NCBI GenBank assembly: GCA_037447655.1
Contig: JBBHKE010000652.1
Span: 1-64,000 of the forward strand
Length of the DNA: 64,000 nucleotides
Source: Zygnema cylindricum
Taxonomy: Eukaryota > Streptophyta > Zygnematophyceae > Zygnematales > Zygnemataceae
Direction: 5' to 3'
Position 1 is the stretch's first letter, and each line of letters begins with the position of its first letter. Both the position numbers and the translations under genes were made by a program. This document shows, one piece after another, positions 30,087-41,559 of this stretch. The notes below the pieces were generated by a model. It saw nothing but the letters and a program-made list of their open reading frames with translations, was not told where the DNA came from and did no database searches.

Positions 30087-31911
30087 TGAGAAGGTTCACT
30101 GAACCTTCAGGTAAGTACAAAACATTAGTTAATTGAGTTTGCACAACTTTTTCTACCCCACGTGAGTCCAAACTTGGTAAATCTAACCGTACAGTACCCA
30201 CGGTACTTATCGAAATCACTTGTCCACTTGCGACAGTGATCCGTTTTGGTACCGTGAGTTCGCGAAAATCGTCAAAGAGTGAAGCGTCGGTACAAACGTG
30301 ATGTGACGCTCCTGAGTCAATAATCCACTCTTTTTCGTGTAGCGTAGAACCTGCCAAAAGATCAAGCGACAGGTTAAGGGCGGAAAATATTTGCGCTTCG
30401 TCGCCTCCCTCAAAGTAATCGTCACCCATAAAGTGTCCTCCTCCTCTTCCATTGCGGCCTCCACGACCACCGCGGCCGCCAAGGCGGCCGCCACCGCGTC
30501 CACCGTATCGACCGCCGCCGTCTCCTCTACCGCCGCCGTTTCCTCTACCGCCCGCTCCTCCATTTTCAGCCTTTGGATAACATTGGGGGCTAATATGGCC
30601 CCATTTCCCGCAAAAATGGCATTGACGCTCCTTGTCCGGGTAAGAAGCAGCCATGTGACCAAGTTTGCCGCACTGAAAGCAAGCAATATTGGTTAGATAT
30701 GAATATCCGGGTTGGGAAGGAGATCTCCCGGCCCTTTCGTATCCTCTTCCCCCTCTTCCTCTCGGATTTCCACCTCTTCTACCTCCTCTTCCCCGAAGAT
30801 AATTTAGATCGGGCGTTTCCGGTGTTGTCGCATTGAGGGAACCGGTCGGTTGGGGTCCCCTCGATGAACTCGGACGATTCGCCTCGGTGGATTTGAGGAA
30901 AGTGATAATCGAATCCAAAGTGTTCGAATCCCTTGATAAAAGAATGTCCCTCAAATGTATCATTTTCTCCGGTAAGGCATGAATGAAGACCGATGCCTTA
31001 TCACTCTCATCGATGAACTTTCCCAAGTTTGCGATTTGCTCGACAATAATGTTGAATCTCTTCGCGGCTTCATTGATCGACTCACTCGACTTAACCTTAA
31101 ATGAGGTATAATCGGTATAAATGCGTTGCCCCTTATTTTGAAGACTCTTTTTGAAGTGATTCTCAAGAGCCACCGAACAATCATGGGCAAATCTTCGGGT
31201 AAGGAATAGATCATGTATTGAAGTGCTACATGATTGAAATAAACCGCCGATAGCGGAAAGATTTTTCTTCGTCCACACACGATAAGCTCTTCGATCCGAG
31301 GTAGGCATCTTGTCCACCCCTTTTACCACCTTCCAAAGCCGTTTCAATTTAAATTGACCTTTGATATATTTCTTCCACGATTGATAATTTGTCCCATTGA
31401 AGATGACAATCTTGCCGGACATAGATTCAACCGGTTCGTCCCCTTCACTCCAATCATCAAGATCGGAATCATCATCGATTGGAAATTTCCCCTTTCGAAT
31501 TAATTCCCTTGTCTCCTCCTCATCTCCTTCACCTCCTTCCGTATCGCCGATGCTTTGATCCGGAATCGGATCTCCGAATAATGGAGATCTAGTAACACGG
31601 TTTGCCTCGGAGATTCGCTGATCCACATAACGGAAAAGACCATCCATCAATTTTTGGAGACGATCTCCCATCGCGTCATCTTCCTCCTTCTTTTTCCCCT
31701 CATTCTCCTCTTTTTGACCGACCGGATCGATCGGAACGGTCTCCTCAAAAGTTTTGCCGGTGAAAGCAAATGGAGTTTCTACTTCCGGATCCGAAGATGA
31801 TTGGGATGGATCCGGAGGATCCGGATCCGGAGGTTGCGGAAATATCGGAGAAGGCATCAAAGGAGAAGGGGTATTTTTCTTCTTTCTCCCCATGGCGGCC
31901 AAACTAGCCAC
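30087..31911 (-). pseudogene. E4 gag and protease
   Basis: A long open frame of about 600 residues. Pro/Glu/Asp-rich N-terminus, capsid-like core (IVIFNGTNYQSWKKYIKGQF, ENHFKKSLQNKGQRIYTDY, LPEKMIHLRDILLS), then RGG-rich sequence with two zinc knuckles: CFQCGKLGHMAASY (last Cys replaced by Tyr) and CHFCGKWGHISPQC (intact). A Gly/Arg-rich run follows, and then the protease EWIIDSGASHHVC. The start may be the second Met (MGRKKK, context GCCATGG). It runs out of frame near 30090. This is the longest intact coding stretch of any element here. Confidence 0.9.
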
Positions 31912-31938
31912 CCTTCTTCACCTCAAAGGAGCACACAA

Positions 31939-31950
31939 GCTCTGATACCA
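31939..31950 (-). other. E4 primer-binding site (canonical initiator tRNA-Met 3' end)
   Basis: TGGTATCAGAGC on the minus strand, 2 nt inside the 5' LTR. This is the usual plant copia primer site, complementary to the last 12 nt of initiator tRNA-Met. Confidence 0.95.
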
Positions 31951-32363
31951 CTTGAAAGGATCTTACACAAAAATCAGAGTGCAAGACTACAGCGGAAGCA
32001 AAAATAAAACATTCAGACGAGAACGAACTGTCCACAAAAGCCAATATATTTCATAGACATTTTCTCCCAAAAAAGATTAACTTCCTACTCCCTCTAAGCT
32101 GCAGTATATAGTACATTTAGTGTGACGTCACTACTTCAAACTACAAATCAACCCAAATCATATAGTGCTCACTAATTGCGTACAAGTCAAATTGCGTCAA
32201 CAGCGAAACACAAAGAACTGCCGGCACAACTCACACGTACAACCAAAACTAACTAAAGACAAAACGTACATACCAACCGTACACTCCAAACGAAACATAA
32301 CGTGGTCTTCGTCAAACTGAATCTCCGCGAAACCATGAAAACTACAATCCACTACACGACTAA

Positions 32364-33785
32364 GGGTGCGTCTCTATGTACTTCAAACTTAGAGATTTTT
32401 TTTTGTTTTTTAGCGCAGATCCGGCGGACTCGGATTTCAGGTGTCCCTATGTGTACCAAACGAAATTGTCACTTAGGGCGTGACGATTGTATACGTCGAC
32501 AATGCCCGTGACGGCTGTCAAAGTCAACAATCTGTGATGACCCACGTCATTTTTCGTAACTGCTTGTGACGTCGCGTGTTTTTTCGTGACATTGTAGACC
32601 TACCGCCCTCCAGCCTGTGTCGTTTCACGGTTGAAGAAGATGCGTTTTGACTTTGCGTCTATTGTCGGCTCGACGTGAAATGGCATCGGAACCTTGAGAC
32701 CATAGTTCAAAAGTAGGCGTTTTTATGGTAGGCCTTTGGTAGGCGCACAAAACTTGGCACTAAACTCGCGTAGAGTAGGCATATTGTATGGGTGTGAGTT
32801 GCGGGCACTCTTGTACGATCGTACGAATATGACGTATAATCATAGTACAGCGCACGCCACCTGACGAAATATTTTAGCGAACTGACGCGGCGTAGGATGA
32901 CATTCCGCCGGAAAAAAAACCCGGAAAAAAAAAAAAACGCGGGCGGGCAACCTGGTTGGTCAATTTGAGGCTTTATTTAGTGTGGCCTTCAAAATTGCAG
33001 ACGCTAATATGACAAATAGTCCTATCGTAAGTTGTGTTATGGGATTTTCATGTGATCTTCTTAAGATCGCTACTTTGATCAGCGACCGTCCGATCGTCCA
33101 AATCTGACGGTTGAAATAAAAAACACCTCAAAATTCACAGAAAAAATATTTTTTGTCAGATTTTTTTTCAAAATTTAGACATGCTGTTTAATTCTCTATC
33201 GATCGATGTGCAACTCAACCCTCTTAACCTTTTTTTTCATTTTTGGACCAATACAATATGGGTCTTAAGGGCATATTGTATGTTTTGCATACAATAGGCA
33301 TACTGTATGGGCCTACTTTCACCTACTTTTGAACTATGCTTGAGACCCCTGCAAAAAAAAAATCCGTACCGGATCGAAACGGACAAAACAAAACAAACTG
33401 TGTACTTCTCTTTGTCGTATTAAACAAAAACGGACAAAACATAGCGAATCGTGTACACTTCCACGTCGCTTGAAATCGTTTGATTTTTTTTGAACAAAAC
33501 ATTACACGTGCGAATACTTGTTCCTATTTGTTTATAGAAAATCCTTAATTTTAAAACACATCGGCCCTGTATTTTAAAGATAAGGTTGAAGATGACGTTT
33601 TTTGTCGTCGAAGTGGGTCGAAGAACACAAGACGACAAGATGTAGTACATTTTAAATTCGATGATGACGCAAAATGTACTTTTTTTTCTATTTTATTGTA
33701 CGGTTGAAACTTACGCGGTACGGCTCTAAGTTTTACAGGAAAACGACAGAAAAAAACCCTTACTTAAGCACACAGAGACGCACCC
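32364..33785. mobile_element. PIF/Harbinger-like non-autonomous DNA transposon
   Basis: Inverted ends GGGTGCGTCTCTATGTACTT and, from the right, GGGTGCGTCTCTGTGTGCTT. They are flanked by TAA on both sides (32361-32363, 33786-33788), while the 3' LTR of E4 has one TAA at this point. TWA duplications and GGG-starting ends are typical of the PIF/Harbinger (Tourist) group. No transposase frame was seen; 1422 bp, of which 646 bp is a nested insertion with its target duplication. Confidence 0.8.
32701..33338. mobile_element. hAT-like non-autonomous element nested in the PIF/Harbinger-like element
   Basis: Inverted ends CATAGTTCAAAAGTAGG (17 bp, then Y, then G) and an 8-bp duplication CTTGAGAC at 32693-32700 and 33339-33346. 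Eight-base duplications and short ends of this kind are hAT hallmarks. GTAGGC motifs recur beside the left end, like hAT subterminal repeats. 638 bp, no transposase. Confidence 0.85.
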
Positions 33786-33940
33786 TAAATAAATCCACCC
33801 GGGACCACTAACTTAACGTAACGACAAATTAGCCAGCCGCGCGACAGACCGCGACGGCCGACTACAACTTTGACTGAAAAAGACAAACTAGCCGGCCGCG
33901 CGACAGACCGCGACGGCCGATTACAAACTTTGACTTAACA

Positions 33941-33945
33941 GTTAG
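33941..33945. repeat. Target-site duplication of E4 (right, GTTAG)
   Basis: Matches 26433-26437. Confidence 0.93.
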
Positions 33946-34468
33946 AAGTCCCATACCTTTCAGGTGATGAATAGCTTCTGCAAAATGCGAACATTTACAT
34001 AAAACCAGGCTACCTCACCCTATATTGTGGCAGCAGCTTCAGCAGTATCAAAACTTTTATTCCTTCTGTAAAAGGGATCTCCCGCGCATCTGCTTTATTG
34101 ATAAGATTATAGAGTTTAGTTACACGTTCTTCAACAGACTTTGTGGGCGCTTTAACAGATGAGTAGATTTTCCTGGCTTGTTTTCAAAGCTTGCCATATT
34201 TTCCAGGCTGTCAAACATTTTCTTATCCTATTCACTTGGCTATGAGCCAAACCTCCTGTAGTAATTACTCTAGCTTTTATTTCTCCTTCTGCAATTCGAG
34301 TCTTTTCTCTCTGAGAGACATTGTTCGCGTCAGCAGGAACATGCTTAGCTTCTTATTTCGTAACAATTGACCAACAATCATTTTCTTGCAACAAGCTTAC
34401 ATCCTTGATTCTCCAGTATATATAGAGCCGGTTCCGTCAAACTTGTCTTATTGTGAATATGGATGCAT
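33946..34468 (-). pseudogene. Gag-like remnant, unit B, N-terminal and middle part
   Basis: The minus-strand start MHPYSQ (ATG at 34468) is followed by DKFDGTGSIY, a Copia-type Gag start (compare KFDGTGYIYWKI in unit D), then QENDCWSIVT. Downstream is the TKSVEERVTKLYNL-like region. Stops and frameshifts are frequent. The rest of the sequence lies beyond E4 and E5 (22851-23127). Confidence 0.65.
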
Positions 34469-36802
34469 AAACTGCGAAACTGTGTCTGAATCAAGAGTTT
34501 GACATCATGATGAAGTGAGTGATTGGCGAATAATTTCGGAAACTAAGAATCAACCATATACAGAAGATTCAAGCTGAAAAGAAATACATAACTGGAAAAG
34601 TAATTCAAGCTGGCAAATTACTCTAGTAAACTCAATGTTTTATGATTTAAGTACCAATGTTGACAGTGTACAGAGACAGAGTTAGATATAATCCAGTAGT
34701 AACGGCGTTTTTGCTGAATTTTCTTGCTGAAAATCTTTGGCTGCTATTTTGGAGGCTGCTAGTACCTTCCTGGTTAATCGATATTGAATGTAGTCCCTAA
34801 GTTGCTCTCCGCAAGCTAACCTGCCTTCTGGATGACAATGAAAGGTGCAATTTGGAGTTTTTCCACCGTATCATTGTAAGTATCGGATGATGTTAGTTTG
34901 CCACAATGACTGTCCGATGGCTCCATGCTGCTGGGTGTTCTCCATAAAAGGTTCATATACCGTGACACTCAGCTACTTCTACTTTCACCACTCCACAATA
35001 GTCAACGGTCCGAATCAGCCTGGAAATTCGAAGTACGGAAGCCGGAACTTTTTCATCGATACTTCGATGCAGTTCAGCACGGTCTGACTTTGAAAGTGAA
35101 TGTCAATGTATTCTATTCCAATTTTTGAAAGGAAGCAACTATTTCTCTTTTTAGACTTATCGTTTCTACAGCTTTACTTTTGTCCGGCGTTTTTCCGAGT
35201 TCAGAAGTAGACTCGTAGCCCGTAAAAATATCAGCCATGTAACCTCAAACTTTCAGTTTGTTCGTTAGATTTCAGATCATGTTTTCTGCAAAGTATTCAA
35301 GACATGCAAAACAAACACTCTTTAACTCCATTATCATTTCTACATAATCATCAAATCGTTCCACGGATACTTTGGACATTTCTCTTTTTTATGGTTCAAA
35401 CGGAAAAAAAAGGGTAAAATACCTGGAGGTTTATCCTGCGTTTCAATTCCGAATCTCTCAAACCCTAAGATGTCCTTCCTTTCCTATCCACATTAAATCT
35501 CTGCTTATCTCCTTCGCATCCACCATGTCAGCATCCCTCTATTTGACTAGCTTCGTCGAAGAGATCATCATTACAAAAATTAGGAAAGGCTGAACCGAAA
35601 AGATGGAATTTTATAGAATAATTGAACTAATTCGAAATAGGAGATTCCAAAACCAAAAATAAGAACTTCCATAACTGTTTCGGCAGCAGATGCAAAAACT
35701 TGAATGTAAATGAGTTTGGTTTTTCAGCACGGCTGTACAGTTAGCGTATGAGCTGACAAATGTTTAATATTATTGTTGAAAATGTTGAAGCAGTCTGAGG
35801 AACACTAAGGTTGCTTTATCCGTTTCAATCACATTCGCACGTTTTTTCAAAGGCATGCAAATTACTCTGCATGACTAGTTTAACAACTTTGCAGTTTTTC
35901 AGAAAAGTAAATATTCAATTTTTGATAAAAATAACTTCAGGTAAATGGTTAACGGAAGTGCAAATAGACAAGTGTTTAATGGAAAATACCAATTAGATCG
36001 GATTTTCTCTCGCTGCTGTAAATGGTAAAATTGGAGCGACAATTCTTACAACGTACAAACCTGACCATCGTCCACACTATAATTGACAATCTTCAGGCAA
36101 GTTTTCCGATTCCCAACTTTAAAGCCAACGGCAGGAGAGATTTGGTTTTTTCCCGCTGTGATTAACCGTTCCCACTGTGTGTAGTATTTCTTTTACAATC
36201 AAACAGACAATGCACTTATAAGTCTAAATGATCATCCAGATGCAAACCACCTTTTAGGGACAGAAAATGGCCAATTTGGAGGTTGAAACTTTGGCTTTTC
36301 TTTGATTGTCATTTTAAAACTTGCCCTAAATCTTCAATTTCAGTCCAGGCAGGCGCAAGGCATCAGTTTGACGATGGATTGTAAAACCAAAGGCAGCAAT
36401 GACAATACATTCCGCATCACGTTCTAGCTCGTTTCAAAAAACATACAATCATTTTGACTGTGATCGATTTTCCATAAAAGCTCATCAATTTTTTTCCCAG
36501 AAGATCCTTTTTTTTTTTTTTTTCCCTTTGTTGATATTACTAGGTTATTTACATCTCATAACTAGATCGGAGATGGGAGCCACATATCTGGCACCACCTG
36601 TTTCCTGTTTTTTTGTTTTGTTTTTTTTTTTGTTTTTTGTACATTTGTCGTACAGTCTTTTCCCTCACTCTTCAAAAGTCTAACAAAACTAAAAATCGAA
36701 AAGAGAGTTAAATCCACTTCCCCTTTCTCTCACTAATCTATCTACATTAAACCTCCATTAAGCTAAGTCTGTCTCTTTCTTCCCTCCACCGTTTCCTGCA
36801 CA
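34469..36802. other. Spacer between unit B Gag-like remnant and unit C HSP20-like gene
   Basis: AT-rich, with no recognised gene. It keeps the landmarks found in every unit: AGTAACGGCGTT with TTGCTGAAA repeats (near 34700), GGAGGTTTATCCTGCG (near 35430), CAGCATCCCTCTATTTGACTAG (split here), and T-runs near 36510 and 36615. One short minus-strand reading (SQMEGA/DMVD type) recurs between units, but no conserved start and stop were found. Confidence 0.55.
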
Positions 36803-36859
36803 ATCATCCTTCACTGTGTCGCCATGTGGCGCGTCCTCATCGGCTCTTTCTTCTGGTCC

Positions 36860-37741
36860 CTATGGACGCCGCGGGACTGTCACAGTCACAACACCCGCCA
36901 TAATTGCTGACGTGGCAGCCTCCAGCGCAGCGTCTTTCGGCAGCGCGACGCGACGCACGCGACATCCAAACCTTCGCTCTCGAAGCAACACCTGCCCGTC
37001 TTCCCCTTCGCCGCCACGTGGCAGCTTGCGGTCCACACGGATCTCGAGCACATTGTTCACGTGCATCACGCTGACATCATCAATCTGTGCGCCTGCCGCA
37101 TCCGCTCGCAGCGTGTAACCGCCGACCGAGGCGACCACGTCCACCCGCATGTGACGCTTGTCACACCTGTGACCCTTGTCACACTTCTCACCCTTTACGA
37201 GTGCGTCTCCCCTCTTCGCATGTCGGTGCATTTTGTGATGCTCATATTCGTCTCCGAAACGTTTGCCTTTCCTCATGTGACGTCCGTGACGGTGACTGTC
37301 ACGTCGTCCTTGACGGTTTGAGACGGCAACCTCCATCGATTCGGTTGTATTTCCTCCCTCTTTGTTGAAATTGATGTCTTCGAGTTTCCTCACTGTCTCT
37401 GTATCAGAAGGAGACCTCCCTCGCCCTCCACGGCGATGATGTCCACCGCGCCAACTGTGACATCTGTCACGCCCTTTTTCTCCTGTCAATCGTTTCTCCT
37501 TGCCGTCAGTGAGAGTATCTCTGACCGGCCATTCTGTCGACTCTCCGCCTGCCGTCTTATCCTCTCCCTCCCCTCCTACACGCCTCAAGTGGCACCACGC
37601 CCCGCGTCCATGGCTGTGTCTCCTCCCCCGTCCATCCGCACATTTCTTCACACGGCCATGACTGCGAGAGGGAGAACCTCTGTGTCTTCCTGGACGGGAA
37701 GCGAGAGAGAGAGTTTCCATGGGGATACTGTCGGCTGCCAT
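36860..37741 (-). CDS. HSP20-like protein with His-rich N-terminal extension, unit C (early stop)
   Basis: 293 residues from ATG 37741. The N-terminal ~190 residues are rich in His, Arg, Lys and Gly; the C-terminal ~95 are an alpha-crystallin domain (GGYTLRADAAGAQIDDVSV ... RRVALPKDAALEA ... GVVTVTVP), the domain by which small heat-shock proteins form dimers and hold unfolding clients. A nonsense change (CCA TAG) ends it right after VPRRP, removing the ~38-residue acidic tail encoded in unit F; the tail sequence remains at 36803-36859. A TATA-like TTATAAAC box is ~180 bp upstream. The domain assignment is by eye; function in vivo is inferred. Residual expression is possible but unproven. Confidence 0.7.
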   Translation of the reverse strand: MAADSIPMETLSLASRPGRHRGSPSRSHGRVKKCADGRGRRHSHGRGAWCHLRRVGGEGEDKTAGGESTEWPVRDTLTDGKEKRLTGEKGRDRCHSWRGGHHRRGGRGRSPSDTETVRKLEDINFNKEGGNTTESMEVAVSNRQGRRDSHRHGRHMRKGKRFGDEYEHHKMHRHAKRGDALVKGEKCDKGHRCDKRHMRVDVVASVGGYTLRADAAGAQIDDVSVMHVNNVLEIRVDRKLPRGGEGEDGQVLLRERRFGCRVRRVALPKDAALEAATSAIMAGVVTVTVPRRP

Positions 37742-38555
37742 TGCTTTTTTGTACTGTTGCCTGTTGAGCGGGAAGATGGAAATTGAGAAGAGGATGGAGG
37801 AGAGAGGAAAGTTGAAATGACAAGTTTTGGAATTGCTTGATTAGTGGTGACTGGTGTCAGCTTTCTTTGTGAAAGAGTCGAGTAGAGGAAGTTGAGATAT
37901 CGAGTTTTAGAATTCCTGTTTATAACCTGACTTGAATTGTTTGCGTGGTTCTCAAGATAACGAGTTCTGGAATTCCTATTTTCGCTTTGGATTTCCTGAC
38001 GCCTATTGGTCCGTGGTGCCGTAAGGCGCACGCTCTGAGCCGTTCGATGTGATCGGACGATTTCAATTTTTGGATGCCTCGCGGACACGGTTTGGTACAT
38101 TCCGTGTCGCTTCCTGTAGCCTGTCACGTGACATCTACCAGTTAACATAGATTTATATGCGTATACGTCGAATACGCGTATATTATTGGTGAAACCTTGT
38201 TGCACTTTCGCACACTAAAACTATGCTTGGACAGATCTTATTGGTAGAACTTGGTCAGGGGCCATCGAAAAATTTAGACCAAAAGTTCGATTTACTGCGC
38301 ACTTTACATGTATAATACATTAATAATTTGTACGCTAATAAAATGGTTTAGTGCGGAAACGCCAATAGTATGCACCGAAAAAAAAGTCAAAATATTCGCT
38401 GAAAAGCACATCAATATATTCGAAATTCAGGATGATCCTGATGTTTGTTTGATGTAGCACCAATGTCAGCATCTCCTCCCGATTGCATCCTCTGAGCTAT
38501 AATCATTTGAGTTAATATTATTCATGTGAAATACTGATGTACTGCTGCATCAACT
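37742..38555 (-). promoter_or_regulatory. Unit C HSP20-like promoter region
   Basis: TTATAAACAG on the minus strand near 37917-37926; a box TTCTGGAATTC at about 37965-37976 has a TTCnnGAA core, the minimal inverted pair of a heat-shock element. Upstream are TCACGTGAC (near 38120) and GGCGTCAGGAAATCC-type sequence. The rest is unit-typical AT-rich DNA without a gene. Confidence 0.45.
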
Positions 38556-39285
38556 ACAACGAAGATTGAATGAGATGGATGAAGTTGAGAAAATTGCTGC
38601 CGCCAAAGTTTCAGCCACTTTCCTGCAATCAGCAATGAAGTGAACGGTGTTATCGAAATAAGAGCACATCTTGCTTTTCTTGCCGCTGTTGTCCGAACCA
38701 TGGTCGTGGTTCTGCCTTGCTGATTGATATTTGTTGCTTGAAGCAAATGCCCATGGCAGTTAGCAGTCCCATACCTTTCAAGTGATGAATAGCTTCTGCA
38801 AAAGGTGAATTTTTACATGGAACCTGGCTACCGCACCCTATATTGTGGCAGCAGCATCAGCAGTACCAAAACTTCTATTCCTTCTGTAAAAGGAATCTCC
38901 CGCACATCCGCTTCATCGAACAGATTATAGAGTTTAGTTACACGTTCTTCAACAGACTTTGTGGGCGCTTTAACAGATGAGTAGATTTTCTTGGCTTGTT
39001 TTTCAAAGCTTGCCATATTTTCCAGGCTGTCAAACATTCTTTTATCCTATTCACTTGGCTATTAGCCAAACCTCCTGTAGTAATTACTCTAGCTTTTATT
39101 TCTCCTTCTGCAATTCGAGTCTTTTCTGTCTGAAAGACATTGTTCGCGTCAGGAGGAACAGGCTTAGCTTCTTATTTCGTAACAATTGACCAACAATCAT
39201 TTTTTTGCAACAAGCTTACATCCTTGATTCTCCAGTATATATAGCCGGTTCCGTCAAACTTGTCTTATTGTGAATATGGATGCAT
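38556..39285 (-). pseudogene. Gag-like remnant, unit C
   Basis: The middle piece (38828-39037) is open and reads KQAKKIYSSVKAPTKSVEE, RVTKLYNLFDEADVREIPF and TEGIEVLVLLMLLPQYRV, matching the helical part of Copia-type (UBN2-like) Gag. The start MHPYSQ is near 39285 and the knuckle/tail towards 38560. It is broken into several frames. The empty target of E3 (CACCCTATATTGTGG) and of E4/E5 are intact here. Confidence 0.68.
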
Positions 39286-41559
39286 AAACTGCGAAACAGT
39301 GTCTGAATCAAGAGTTTGACATCATGATGAAGTGAGTGATTGGCGAATAATTTCCGAAACTAAGAATCAACCACATACAGAAGATTCAAGCTGAAAAGAA
39401 ATACATAACTGGAAAAGTAATTCAAGCTGGCAAATTACTCCAGTAAACTCAATATTTTATGATTTAAGTACCAATGTTGACGGAGTACAGAGACAGAATT
39501 AGATATATTTCAGTAGTAACGGCGTTTTTGCTGAAATTTCTTGCTGAAAATCTCTGGCTGCTATTTTGCAGGCTGCTAGTACCTTCCTGGTTAATCGATA
39601 TTGAATGTAGTCCCTAAGTTGCTCTCCGCAAGCTAACCTGCCTTCTGGATGACAATGAAAGGTGCAATGTGGAGTATTTCCACCGTATCATTGTAAGTAT
39701 CGGATGATGTTAGTTTGTCACAGTGACTGTCCAATGGCTCCATGCTGCTGGGTGTACGACTAAGATGGTCATTCTCCATAAAAGGTTCATATACCGTGAC
39801 ACTCAGCTACTTCTACTTTCGCCACTCTACAATAGTTAACGTTCCGAATCAGCCTGGAAATTCGAAGTACGGAAGCCGGAACTTTTTCGATGCAGTTCAG
39901 CACGGCCTGACTTTGAAAGTGAATGTCGATGTATTCTATTCCAATTTTTGAAAGGAAGCAACTATTCCTCTTTTTAGACTTATCGTTTCTTCAGCTTTAC
40001 TTTTGTCCGGCGTTTCTCCGAGTTCAGAAGGAAACTCGTAGCCCGTAAAAATATCAGCCATGTAACCTCAAACTTTCAGTTTGTTCGTTAGATTTCAGAT
40101 CATGTTTTCTGCAAAGTATTCAAGACATGCAAAACAAACACTCTATAACTCCATTATCATTTCTACATAATCATCAAACCGTTCCACGGATACTTTGGAC
40201 ATTTCTCTTTTTTTGGTTCAAACAGAAAAAAATGGTAAAATATCTGGAGGTTTATCCTGCGTTGCAATTCCGAATCTCTCAAACGCTAAGATGTCTATCC
40301 ACATTAAATCTCTGCTTATCTCCTTCTTCACATCCACCATGTCAGCATCCCTCCATTTGACTAGTCGAAGAGATCATCATTACAAAAATTAGGAAAGGCT
40401 GAACCGAAAAGATGGAATTTTGTAGAATAATTGAACTAATTTGAAATAGGAGATTCCAAAACCAAAAATAAGAACTTCCATAACTGTTTCGGCAGCAGGT
40501 GCAAAAACTGGAATGTAAATGAGTTTGGTTTTTCAGCACGGCTGTACAGTTGGCGTATGAGCTGACAAATGTTTAATATTATTGTTGAAAATGCTGAAGC
40601 AGTCTGGAGGAACACCAAGGTTGCTTTATCCGTTTCAATCACATTCACACGTTTTTTCAAAGTCATGCAAATTACTCTGCATGACTAGTTTAAAAACTTG
40701 GCAGTTTTCCAGAAAAGTAAATATTCAATTTTTGATTAAAATAAGTTCAGTTAAATGGTTAATGGAAGTGCAAATAGACAAGTGTTTAATGAAAAATACC
40801 AATTAGATAGGATTTTCTCTCGCTGCTGTAAATGGTAAAATTGGAGCGACAATTCTTACAACGTACCAAACCTGACCATCGTCCACACTATAATTGACAA
40901 TCTTCAGGCAAGTTTTCCGATTCCCAACTTTAAAGACAATGGCAGGGGAAATTTTGTTTTTTCCCGCTGTGATTAACCGTTCCCACTGTGTGTATTATTT
41001 CTTTTACAATCAAACAGACAATGCACTTATAAGTCTAAATGATCATCCAGATGCAAACCACCTTTTAGGGACAGAAAATGGCCAATTTGGAGGTTGAAAC
41101 TTTGGCTTTTCTTCCATTGTAATTTTAAAACTTGCCCTAAATCTTCAATTTCAGTCCAGGCAGGCGCAAGGAATCAACTTGAAGATGGATTGTAAAACCA
41201 AAGGCAGCAATGACAATACAATCCGCATTACGTTATAGCTCATTTCAAAAAACATACAATCATTTTGACTGTGATCAATTTTCCATAAAAGCTCATCAAT
41301 TTTTTTCCCAGAAGATCCGTCTTTTTTTTTTTTTTTCCCTTTGTTGATATTACTAGGTTATTTACATCTCATAACTAGATCGGAGATGGGAGCCACATAT
41401 CTGGCACCACCTGTTTCCTGTTTTTTTGTTTTGTTTTTTTTTTTGTTTTTTGTACATTTGTCGTACAGTCTTTTCCCTCACTCTTCAAAAGTCTAACAAA
41501 ACTAGAAATCGAGATGAGAGTTAAATCCACTTCCCCTTTCCCTCGCTAATCTATCTACA
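39286..41559. other. Spacer, unit C to unit D
   Basis: Near-identical over long stretches to 34469-36802, with small indels. No recognised gene. T-runs occur at 41320 and 41424. Confidence 0.55.

Larger units (their letters stand above)
26438..33940 (-). mobile_element. E4: Ty1/copia retrotransposon with canonical tRNA priming
   Basis: Complete element with 5-bp duplication GTTAG, 563-bp LTRs (the 5' LTR enlarged by a DNA transposon), PPT, ordinary initiator tRNA-Met primer-binding site, and gag-pro-int-RT-RNase H order. It belongs to a different copia lineage from E1-E3: longer Gag with an RGG-rich tail and two knuckles. The LTR pair shows about 19 differences over 563 bp by eye (about 3.4%). 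Several stops and frameshifts disable it. Confidence 0.95.
31953..33940 (-). repeat. E4 5' LTR, enlarged by insertion
   Basis: 1988 bp; subtracting the 1422-bp insertion and its 3-bp duplication leaves exactly 563 bp, the length of the 3' LTR. Confidence 0.95.

Noticed and set aside
36816-37118. Plus-strand open frame of ~100 codons opposite the alpha-crystallin domain, repeated with equal length in units C, D, E, F and H
   Set aside because: It is the mirror of a GC-rich coding region that has few stops in the antisense frame. Its length is conserved because the sense gene is; start context and composition (Ser/Arg/Thr-rich) show no family.
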